Made by a program: the position numbers and the translations under genes
Part shown: positions 57,573-64,000 of the stretch, piece after piece
Layout of the letters: each line of letters opens with the position of its first letter
Numbering within the stretch: position 1 is the first letter of the stretch
Source of the DNA: Rhizobium sp. 9140
GTDB lineage: Bacteria > Pseudomonadota > Alphaproteobacteria > Rhizobiales > Rhizobiaceae
Direction: 5' to 3'
Assembly: GCF_900067135.1 (NCBI RefSeq)
Contig: NZ_FJUR01000002.1
Coordinates: 1,105,501-1,169,500, forward strand
DNA: 64,000 bases
Notes under the pieces: model-generated
Database searches by the model: none
The model's input: only the letters and a program-made list of their open reading frames with translations
Told to the model about the DNA's origin: nothing

Positions 57573-59065
57573 GCGACTTCTCCCGCATCCGACGACAGGA
57601 GACGCATATACGCCTTCGCCGATGTCGTCTCGACCGTCGCCCTCGGCAAATACGGGTAGATGGACAGGTCCAGTCTGGGCGGCCGGCGTTCCACCCGGCA
57701 CAGGATCAGATGCTTGACGGCGTCAAAGCCAATGGCGCCAAGCTGGATCGCCTGCTTCACCGCCGCATGCAGATCGGCGAGTTCGAAGCTCTCCAGCAGG
57801 CGGAGGACCTGCACGTACTCACGCCGGCCGTGTTTGGCCATGCGGCCTTCCATCAACCGGCGCAGCGTAGCGAACTCTTGCGGCAAGTCCCAGCCCTGGA
57901 GGGGCGCTGCCTGATCCAGCGAATTGATCTTCTGCTCGATCAGCGGCAGGTAATGGACAGGATCGAAGACGACGTCTTCCCGTTCCCAGCACCGAGGATG
58001 GCGGGCGATGATCTCGCCACGGCCACCAATGACCACTTCGTTGACATAGCCGCGCACCCACACATCCTGATGGCCATAGGCGACCGGGACGGAATAGTCG
58101 TTGGTCTTGTAGCGCACCAGCGACTGCGCCGTCACCTTGGCACTTGCCTGGTCGCAGGCATCAAATGGCGAGGCTGGCAAGGCGCGCATGGCAGCCAGAT
58201 CGCGCCGCAAGCGCTCGCCGATCGTCTCGCTCTCGCCGCGCAGCCTGTCGCGCTGGCGCTTCCGGCACTGCTCCTCCAGAAAGGTGTTGAACGCCTCCCA
58301 TGTCGCAAACTGCGGGATCGGTACCATGAAGTTGCGCCGGGCATAGCCGACGAGACCCTCGACGTTCCCCTTGTCGTTGCCCTTGCCGGGACGGCCATAG
58401 CGATCCCGGATAAGGTAGTGGGACAGGAAGCCGCTGAACAACGTCGCGCGCTTGCGGGTGCCGTCAGGCAAAATCTTCGCCACCAGGCAACGGTCGTTGT
58501 CGTAGACGATCGATTGCGGCACGGCGCCGAAGAAAGCGAACGCATGGACATGGCCATCGACCCAGGCCTCGGCCACTGCCGCCGGATAGGCCCGCACGTA
58601 GCAGCCGTCGCTGTGCGGAAGGTCGAGCACGAAGAAATGCGCCTTCTGCTCGACACCGCCGATGACCACCATCGCCTCACCGAAATCGGCCTGCGCATGG
58701 CCGGGCGGATGCGACAGCGGCACGAACACTTCCTGGCGGCGCTGATCCCGCTCGCGCATGTAATCCTTGATGATCGTATAGCCGCCAGTGAACCCGCATT
58801 CGTCTCGAAGCCGGTCAAACACCCGCTTGGCCGTATGGCGCTGCTTGCGCGGCACTTGTCTGTCTTCGTCCAGCCAGTGATCGATCGTCGAGACAAACGC
58901 ATCCAGCTTGGGCCGCCGGATCGGTGATTGTCGCTGATAGCCAGGTGGCGTCGAATAGGACAGCATCTTGGAAACGCTGTCGCGCGATATGTTGAAATGC
59001 TTTGCAGCCTGACGCCGGCTCATGCCTTCCGAGCAAGCCAGTCGAACCTTCAGATATAATTCCAC
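57569..59065 (-). CDS. istA: IS21-family transposase IstA (second type)
   Basis: The 498-residue transposase begins MELYLKVRLACSEGMSRRQAAKHFNISRDSVSKML (HTH). It contains the DDE core with HAQADFGEAMVVIGG, IVYDNDRCLVAKIL and GNDKGNVEGLVGYARRNFMVP carrying the last acidic residue. It is intact. Confidence 0.93.
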   Translation of the reverse strand: MELYLKVRLACSEGMSRRQAAKHFNISRDSVSKMLSYSTPPGYQRQSPIRRPKLDAFVSTIDHWLDEDRQVPRKQRHTAKRVFDRLRDECGFTGGYTIIKDYMRERDQRRQEVFVPLSHPPGHAQADFGEAMVVIGGVEQKAHFFVLDLPHSDGCYVRAYPAAVAEAWVDGHVHAFAFFGAVPQSIVYDNDRCLVAKILPDGTRKRATLFSGFLSHYLIRDRYGRPGKGNDKGNVEGLVGYARRNFMVPIPQFATWEAFNTFLEEQCRKRQRDRLRGESETIGERLRRDLAAMRALPASPFDACDQASAKVTAQSLVRYKTNDYSVPVAYGHQDVWVRGYVNEVVIGGRGEIIARHPRCWEREDVVFDPVHYLPLIEQKINSLDQAAPLQGWDLPQEFATLRRLMEGRMAKHGRREYVQVLRLLESFELADLHAAVKQAIQLGAIGFDAVKHLILCRVERRPPRLDLSIYPYLPRATVETTSAKAYMRLLSSDAGEVA

Positions 59066-59338
59066 GGTATAGATCCCCAGGCCCTCCTGCGCTCATTGCA
59101 GAAGAGAAATAGGTGGCCGACTTTTACGCCGCCCGAAGCGGGACAATCCCGCCGCTACCGTGGTCTAATTTTGCACCGCCGCTCTCACCGATCGTCGGAA
59201 AATCCACAAACCGCATTTGGCCCACTCACGAAAGAAGTGGACCAGAGCGCAAAGGTAGGCCAGCGTCAAGGTCTGTAGGAAAAGCGAACGGCGCGTTATG
59301 CGCCGAAACGGACGGCCCAAACCGGGAGGAGACCCATC

Positions 59339-60544
59339 ATGGCGAGCGTAACCACACCAAGTGGGGTCCGGGCAGACACCATGGCCTTTTCGATCATAGC
59401 GGCAGCCAGCTTCTGCCACATGCTCAACGATATCATGCAGTCGCTGCTGACCTCCCTCTACCCGCTGATCAAGGCGAACTATGCGCTCGATTTCGTCCAG
59501 ATCGGCCTTCTGACCTTCGCGTTTCAGGTGACGGCATCGCTGTTGCAGCCGTTGGTGGGCGTGGTGACGGACCGTTGGCCGATGCCGTTCTCCCTGCCGG
59601 CGGCGATGCTTGCCACCTGCGCTGGGCTGTTTACGCTGGCCTTCGCCCATAGTTTCGAGGTGCTGGTCATCGGTGCCTGCCTCATCGGCGTTGGTTCCGC
59701 CGTCTTCCACCCGGAAGCCTCGCGCGTGGCTCGCCTCGCCTCGGGTGGGCGGCACGGTCTTGCGCAATCTTTCTTTCAGGTCGGCGGCAATGCCGGCACG
59801 GCCATTGGGCCGCTGCTCGCGGCGTTCGTCGTCATCCCGCGCGGGCAGGAGACGCTTGGCTGGTTCTCGATCATCGCCGTCGTCGGCTTCATCGTGCTAT
59901 CCTTCGTCAGCACATGGTATCTACGCCATCGCCGCGCGACGGCTGGCCGTCCAACGCTCGACCGCGCCCTGCCGCTGCCGCGCAATCAGGTGCTGTGGAC
60001 CCTGGCCGTCCTCACCGTGCTGACGGCAACGAAGAACGCCTATCTCGCCAGTCTTTCAAGCTACTTCACATTCTTTGCCATCGAGAAGTTCGGCGTCGGC
60101 GTGCAGGATGCGCAGGTCATGTTGTTCCTGTTTCTCGGAGCGTCCGCGGCCGGCGTGTTCTTCGGCGGACCGATCGGCGACCGGTTTGGCGCCCGCGTCG
60201 TCATCTGGTTCTCGATCCTCGGCGTCATCCCCTTCGCGCTGATGCTGCCTTACGCCAATCTCTTCTGGACCTCGGCGCTTGTCATCGTCATCGGCTTCAT
60301 CTTCTCCTCCGCGTTTTCCGCCATCGTGGTCTTCGCGCAAGAACTGGTGCCGGGCCGTGTAGGGCTGATCGCCGGCATGTTCTTCGGCTTCGCCTTCGGG
60401 TTCGGAGGCATCGGCGCAGCCGTCCTCGGCCTGTTTGCCGATCGCTACGGCATCGAGTTCGTCTACCGGCTCTGCTCCTACCTGCCGCTGCTTGGCCTGC
60501 TCACTGTCCTGCTGCCGAAGCTGCCCGGTCGAAAGCGCGCCTGA
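59339..60544 (+). CDS. fsr: Fosmidomycin-resistance-type MFS exporter
   Basis: The 401-residue protein has 12 membrane segments and the Fsr-type pattern ASFCHMLNDIMQSLLTSLYPLIKANYALDFVQIGLLTF, then VGSAVFHPEASRVARLASGGRHGLAQSFFQVGGNAGTAIGP. Fsr exports fosmidomycin and probably other small acids. The start at 59339 follows GGGAGGAG. The gene ends 2 nt before the convergent aldo/keto reductase gene. The 153 bp upstream contain no gene. Confidence 0.88.
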   Translation: MASVTTPSGVRADTMAFSIIAAASFCHMLNDIMQSLLTSLYPLIKANYALDFVQIGLLTFAFQVTASLLQPLVGVVTDRWPMPFSLPAAMLATCAGLFTLAFAHSFEVLVIGACLIGVGSAVFHPEASRVARLASGGRHGLAQSFFQVGGNAGTAIGPLLAAFVVIPRGQETLGWFSIIAVVGFIVLSFVSTWYLRHRRATAGRPTLDRALPLPRNQVLWTLAVLTVLTATKNAYLASLSSYFTFFAIEKFGVGVQDAQVMLFLFLGASAAGVFFGGPIGDRFGARVVIWFSILGVIPFALMLPYANLFWTSALVIVIGFIFSSAFSAIVVFAQELVPGRVGLIAGMFFGFAFGFGGIGAAVLGLFADRYGIEFVYRLCSYLPLLGLLTVLLPKLPGRKRA

Positions 60545-60546
60545 GG

Positions 60547-62034
60547 CTACAGACTGATGCTACCGCCTGCGGCTCCGTCGCAGATGGCTTCCGCCTCAAT
60601 CTCGACCGCGTAATCGCCGATCAGATTGCCCGCCTCCATCATCGTGTTGGCGGGCAGGACGGTGCCGAAGACGCGGCCGTGGGCGCGGGAAACCGGCTCC
60701 CATTGGCTGGCGTCGCGCAGATAGACGCGGGTCCGCACCACATCTTCCATCGATCCGCCGAGCGCGGCGATCGATGCGGCGATCTTGTCGAGGATGTAGG
60801 TTGCCTGCGCTCCCGCATCCCCCGGCGCGACGCAGCGGTCGGCTGCATGCGTGGCCGTCGTGCCGGAGACGTGGATGCGGTTGCCCACGCGGACGGCGCG
60901 GCTGTAGCCGGCGATCGGCTCCCAGATGCTGCCGGAGGAGACACGGCTGCGTCCCGGCCGGCCCGGAACCGGCTCGGCGGTGTAGATCGAGGGAATGGCA
61001 CTCAGATGATGGCTGAGATCGCCGGAGGCGGTAAGGAACGGCGGCTTGCGATATTCATCGCCGCAATCGCCGGGGATGGGCTGGGTGGCGGCGAAAGCCT
61101 CGTTAAGATCCGCATGGTCCTGCGCGTCGAGCGAGAAGCCGAAAACGTTCAGATTGTCGCCGCGATGCTCGTTTTCTCCAAGCCGCGCGCCGATGATCGT
61201 GGCGGCAACGGCTGGATGTTCTAGAACCCAGCGGCTGGCGACGTTCGACAGAGAGACATGATGTCGCCGGGCGATCCGCGATGCGGCTTCGAGGATGCCC
61301 TGAAACGCGGCCCAGCCGCCGGCCGTGTCGATGAAGCGCTTGTATTTCGAGCGGCTCCAGTCGGGTATCGTTTCCGGTTCCGGCGCACCCAGCCATTTTT
61401 CGGAGAGAAAGCCCCCGCAGAGCGAGCCATAGGCCAACAGCTTGACGCCGCGCTTCTGGCAGAGATCCGACAAGGCGCCTGCGGCACGGCGGTCGACCAG
61501 CGAGAACGAGACCTGATTGGTCGTGATCTCGATGCCGTCGGACAGCGCCAGCGCCAGATGCCCCGCGTCGAAATTCGTCAGGCCCAGCGCGCCGATGAGG
61601 CCTTCTTGCTTCAGCCGCTGCATCTCGTTGAGGGCATCCAGCCAGGCGGGGTGCTGGAAGGTCCACCAATGAAACTGCAAAAGGTCGATCCGCTCGACCC
61701 CGAGCCGGGTCAGACGTTCCTCGACGCCGCGCCGCACGATATCGCGCGTCATCGGGCCGGGCTCGGGACACCACTTCGTGAAGGCGACCGGTCGCGGTGC
61801 ATTCGGGTAACGCGACAGGAGACGGCCGGTGATCACCTCGGCCGAACCATAGTGATCGGCCATATCGAACGTGTCGAAACCGTTTCGAGCATAGGCCTGC
61901 AAGGCGTCTGCACCCATGTCCGGATCGATCGTCGTGCCGTTCTTTTCGATGTCGGCGACCTGCCAGAGGCCGCAGACGAGGCGGCTGATCTCCAGATCGG
62001 GTGTGAGGCGAATGCGGTCAGGGCGCTCGGTCAT
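60547..62034 (-). CDS. Aldo/keto reductase fused to a C-terminal RidA-like domain
   Basis: The start at 62034 gives 495 residues. Residues ~1-340 are an aldo/keto reductase with the tetrad in TFDMADHYGSAE (Asp, Tyr), AFTKWCPEP (Lys) and DLLQFHWWTFQHP (His). Residues ~365-495 are a RidA/YjgF domain (VRVGNRIHVSGTTATHAAD, DVVRTRVYLRDASQW, GNLIGDYAVEIEAEAICD). The Arg of the VARLP-type motif that stabilises the imine carboxylate in RidA seems to be absent (EAGNLIGDY), so it may belong to a non-deaminase Rid group. The fusion suggests reduction of a carbonyl linked to enamine/imine chemistry. Confidence 0.82.
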   Translation of the reverse strand: MTERPDRIRLTPDLEISRLVCGLWQVADIEKNGTTIDPDMGADALQAYARNGFDTFDMADHYGSAEVITGRLLSRYPNAPRPVAFTKWCPEPGPMTRDIVRRGVEERLTRLGVERIDLLQFHWWTFQHPAWLDALNEMQRLKQEGLIGALGLTNFDAGHLALALSDGIEITTNQVSFSLVDRRAAGALSDLCQKRGVKLLAYGSLCGGFLSEKWLGAPEPETIPDWSRSKYKRFIDTAGGWAAFQGILEAASRIARRHHVSLSNVASRWVLEHPAVAATIIGARLGENEHRGDNLNVFGFSLDAQDHADLNEAFAATQPIPGDCGDEYRKPPFLTASGDLSHHLSAIPSIYTAEPVPGRPGRSRVSSGSIWEPIAGYSRAVRVGNRIHVSGTTATHAADRCVAPGDAGAQATYILDKIAASIAALGGSMEDVVRTRVYLRDASQWEPVSRAHGRVFGTVLPANTMMEAGNLIGDYAVEIEAEAICDGAAGGSISL

Positions 62035-62238
62035 CAGGACGTCTCCCGGGCCTGCGCCCGCGTTTTTCGCGGCGGCCGAGCGCGCTGCGCTCGCCCAGAA
62101 TGCCGCGGGGCCGAAGAAGAAGGATGGCGCAAAGGCCGACGCCGATTGCGACGATCTGCAAGGATGCGGCGCGTATCCAGCGACGAGCGCGTGAATATCG
62201 AGTGCCGGACCCATCGGCGGAGCCGAGACGGCGCTCAT
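62035..62238 (-). pseudogene. Deletion scar joining livF 5' end to livM 3' end
   Basis: Reading on the minus strand, a LivF-type start MSAVSAPPMGPALDIHALVAGYAP overlaps the livG stop by ATGA. After about 24 codons the sequence changes to a different frame that encodes the C-terminal end of a LivM-type permease (SLQIVAIGVGLCAILLLRPRGILGERSA), finishing just before the aldo/keto reductase. The rest of livF and livM, and any livH/livK, are missing. The transporter is therefore non-functional here unless complemented. Confidence 0.72.
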
Positions 62239-63035
62239 GCCATGGCTCCGAGATAGGCCTCGATGACAGCGGGATCGCGCGCGACCTCTGCCGGGCTACC
62301 CTCGGCAAGCGGCCTGCCCAGCGCCATGGCGACGACCCGCGAGCAGAGACGGGAGACCATGTCCATATTGTGCTCGATCAGGAGGATGGACGTGCCCTCC
62401 GCGTTCAGCCGCCGCACGCGCTCGATGATGGTCTCCAGCAGGGCCGGGTTGACGCCGGCCGCGGGCTCGTCGAGCAGGATAGCGGTCGGATCCGCCATCA
62501 GGATGCGCGCCAGTTCCAAGAGCTTGCGCTGTCCGCCGGAGAGAACCCGTGCCGGCTGGTGTTCGAGATCCGACAGGGTGACGAAGGCGAGAAGCGCGCG
62601 TGCCTTCTCGACCGCCGCCTTCTCCTGTCGTCGCACATGGGCGACGCGCAGAAAATTGGCGAGCAGCCGCTCCCCGTCCTGGCGCTGCGCGCCCGCGAGC
62701 ACGTTTTCGAGCACGGTCATTTCGAGGAAAGGTCTCGGGATCTGGAACGTCCGCCCGATACCGAGGCCGATCCGCTGTTCCGGCCGATCCTGCGATGCGT
62801 CGCGCCCGCCGATCCGGATCTCGCCCGATGTCGGTTTCAGCGTGCCCGCAATGAGGTTGAAGAGTGTCGTCTTGCCAGCCCCGTTCGGCCCGATCAGCCC
62901 AACCATCTCGCCGCGCGCCAGCCGCAGCGACATCCTGTCGACCGCCGTCATCCCGTCGAACCGCTTGACGAGATTGCGGGCATCGATAACGGAACTTTCA
63001 GCTGCCGGCGTTTTCGAGGCGATCTGGAATGGCAA
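62235..63035 (-). CDS. livG: Branched-chain-amino-acid-type ABC transporter ATPase (LivG-like), orphaned
   Basis: The 266-residue ATPase has Walker A GPNGAGKTTLF, signature LSGGQRKLLELARIL and Walker B AILLDEPAAGVNP, and GIGRTFQIPRPFLEMTVLENVL as in LivG. It starts at a TTG (63035) because no ATG lies upstream; the true start may have been lost or lie within the first 20 codons. Its permease and partner genes are deleted, so it is probably a relic. Confidence 0.82.
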   Translation of the reverse strand: MPFQIASKTPAAESSVIDARNLVKRFDGMTAVDRMSLRLARGEMVGLIGPNGAGKTTLFNLIAGTLKPTSGEIRIGGRDASQDRPEQRIGLGIGRTFQIPRPFLEMTVLENVLAGAQRQDGERLLANFLRVAHVRRQEKAAVEKARALLAFVTLSDLEHQPARVLSGGQRKLLELARILMADPTAILLDEPAAGVNPALLETIIERVRRLNAEGTSILLIEHNMDMVSRLCSRVVAMALGRPLAEGSPAEVARDPAVIEAYLGAMA

Positions 63036-63286
63036 GCGAGGGATTCCGAGGCTGCAATGAATTCAGTGATTTACGCGATGGTAGTCAGTTTTCGAATAGC
63101 CGAGACGGACTTTAGAATGGCCGACTATACCAAGATGCTGATAACACTAAAAAAAAAGGCACAGCTAGGCCACCGGGCAACAGCGTTCCGGAAGTTCGGC
63201 TTTACGCTGCGGGTGTTGCAGACTTTCGACAGTTGGAGCCGTGTTTCAGCCGGGTGCCTGGCCATCATCGAACTGTGTTGGCTGAA
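63036..63286. other. Intergenic region
   Basis: No convincing gene. The interval up to 63341 is slightly AT-rich, contains a run of A near 63150, and ends in the terminator stem for the chemotaxis operon. Confidence 0.4.
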
Positions 63287-63333
63287 ACCAAAAGATATCG
63301 ACCGGCCGTGAGATGGTCGGTCGATATTTTGGT
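63287..63333 (-). terminator. Large stem-loop after cheW, likely transcription terminator
   Basis: ACCAAAAGATATCGACCG (63287-63304) pairs with CGGTCGATATTTTGGT (63318-63333), with one bulge and a ~13-nt loop. It begins 9 nt after the cheW stop on the minus strand, and the 3' arm on that strand ends CTTTTGGTTTC. Confidence 0.75.
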
Positions 63334-63341
63334 GAAGCCGC

Positions 63342-63809
63342 TTACGCTGCGAGCAACAATTCCGCTTCACTTCTGTTGAACATACGATCGAGGTTCAGGA
63401 AGCAGATCATGCCGCTTGGCTGGACGATGATGCCATCGGAGAAGGCCGTCGCACCGGACGACGTGATGTCGGGAACCGGCTGAAGCAGGTCCGCGGAGAC
63501 CATGAGGATATCCGAGACCTGGTCCACGAGAAGCCCCATCACCATGCCGTGCACTTCCGTAACGACGATGGCACTGCGCTCGGTCGGTTCGGCACCGGAC
63601 ATACCGAGCTTGAGCGCGAGGTTGATCACGGGAATGACCGTGCCACGAAGGTTCATGACACCCAGGACTTCCGAGGGAGCCTGGGGAATGGGCGTCACGG
63701 GTGCCCATCCGCGAATCTCGCGGATGGTGACGGTCCGGACGCAGAACTCCTGATCGTGGAGCCGGAAGGCTATGATTTCCAGCATTGCCGAGTTCGCCGC
63801 ATGTAGCAT
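63342..63809 (-). CDS. cheW: Chemotaxis adaptor CheW
   Basis: The 155-residue protein is a single CheW domain: EIIAFRLHDQEFCVRTVTIREIRGW, VLGVMNLRGTVIPVINLALKLG and AIVVTEVHGMVMGLLVDQVSDIL. It couples chemoreceptors to the kinase CheA. The ATG at 63809 overlaps the receptor stop (TGATG), so it is preferred over the ATG at 63824. Chemotaxis towards a pathway compound is possible but not shown. Confidence 0.92.
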   Translation of the reverse strand: MLHAANSAMLEIIAFRLHDQEFCVRTVTIREIRGWAPVTPIPQAPSEVLGVMNLRGTVIPVINLALKLGMSGAEPTERSAIVVTEVHGMVMGLLVDQVSDILMVSADLLQPVPDITSSGATAFSDGIIVQPSGMICFLNLDRMFNRSEAELLLAA

Positions 63810-64000
63810 CAGAATTCCCTCCATCCATCGTTGACTGCTGTGTTTCCGGCCGATGCCCCGGCAGCCTTGCGGGGACGCGCAGCCGGCTGTGCGTTGGCGT
63901 AGCGCGGCGTGTTTGCCGCCTTCATGGTCGCCGCCGCGTGACGCAGTGCCGACGATTGTGCGCCGGTGTTACCGAGAACAAACTGCCCGATGAGGTGGCG
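63809..64000 (-). CDS. Methyl-accepting chemotaxis protein, C-terminal end (partial)
   Basis: The frame entering from the right edge reads RHLIGQFVLGNTGAQSSALRHAA, then a flexible Ala/Pro-rich tail and ends NDGWREF followed by TGA at 63811-63809. A tethered aromatic pentapeptide-like C-terminus (GWREF) is typical of receptors that bind CheR/CheB. The overlap with cheW supports co-transcription. Only the last ~63 residues are in the window. Confidence 0.78.
   Translation of the reverse strand, partial: RHLIGQFVLGNTGAQSSALRHAAATMKAANTPRYANAQPAARPRKAAGASAGNTAVNDGWREF

Larger units (their letters stand above)
56681..59185 (-). mobile_element. IS21-family insertion sequence, complete, with likely 5-bp duplication
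   Basis: The 2505-bp element carries istA and istB on the minus strand. Repeated end motifs CGGCGGAGTAAAATCC / GGCGCAAAAGTCGGCCAC at the left match the complements of CGGCGGTGCAAAATTAG / GGCGTAAAAGTCGGCCAC at the right. CACCG flanks both ends (56676-56680 and 59186-59190), a possible target duplication. It differs in sequence from the IS21 at 44082. Confidence 0.85.

Noticed and set aside
59165..59767. A 200-codon minus-strand frame as the missing N-terminal half of the membrane protein
   Set aside because: Most of it is antisense of fsr and it shows no membrane-segment pattern matching the C-terminal half.

Overview
The window looks like accessory DNA (a plasmid, chromid or genomic island) of a GC-rich alphaproteobacterium, most likely of the Rhizobiales/Rhizobiaceae type. 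The evidence is the base composition, the many ABC importers and catabolic operons, a PAS-HWE histidine kinase, a chemotaxis receptor/CheW pair and the mix of IS3, IS21, IS5 and IS256 elements. No plasmid replication genes, rRNA, tRNA or CRISPR array were seen, so the replicon type is inference.

Region 1 (1-27916) is a large catabolic locus for what looks like a nucleobase-type N-heterocycle. A GntR/UTRA regulator (2190-3032) sits among an MFS exporter/importer, a truncated periplasmic binding protein and a rutA-amidase-cysteine hydrolase operon. These three transcription units share a palindromic motif (ATWAGTWCGYACAT) that is probably the regulator's operator. A minus-strand operon (12831-6953) encodes a BMP/Nup-type nucleoside or purine ABC importer and ends in a Rieske-oxygenase catalytic subunit that has lost its [2Fe-2S] loops. 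The divergent plus-strand cluster (13239-27916) encodes a small acylphosphatase-like protein, a stand-alone Rieske protein, a GST-like protein, an adenine-deaminase family enzyme, a LysR regulator, a two-subunit ThDP decarboxylase, a GMC oxidoreductase, an amidohydrolase, a second Rieske-less catalytic subunit, a fused FAD-molybdopterin dehydrogenase with its [2Fe-2S] subunit, and an aldehyde dehydrogenase. The split oxygenase plus GST-like protein resembles the NdmC/NdmD/NdmE N-demethylase of Pseudomonas putida CBB5. My best reading is import of an N-alkylated purine or pyrimidine, N-dealkylation, deamination, hydroxylation and ring opening; the true substrate is unknown.

Region 2 (28116-35082) is an insertion-sequence zone. 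It holds an IS3-family element interrupted by a 2252-bp group II intron, an IS21 remnant, a 'mobile mystery' XRE/Fic pair with four operator-like repeats, and an intact second IS3-family element.

Region 3 (35139-42745) is a seven-gene minus-strand operon: a DszA/NtaA-type flavin monooxygenase, a complete branched-chain-amino-acid-type (Liv) ABC importer and a DszC/SfnB-type flavin monooxygenase. It probably imports and oxidatively opens an organosulfur or other heteroatom compound.

Region 4 (43100-59185) is a second mobile-element zone: an IS427-group IS5 element, two complete IS21 elements, a Fic protein, a broken recombinase-like gene, a copy of the second IS3 element carrying the same group II intron at the homologous site, fragments of a D-2-hydroxyacid dehydrogenase and an IS256 transposase, a HWE kinase and a membrane protein cut by an IS21. 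The two intron copies are direct repeats 21,258 bp apart and bracket region 3.

Region 5 (59339-64000) carries a fosmidomycin-resistance type MFS exporter, an aldo/keto reductase fused to a RidA domain, a liv operon scarred by an internal deletion, cheW and the end of a chemotaxis receptor.
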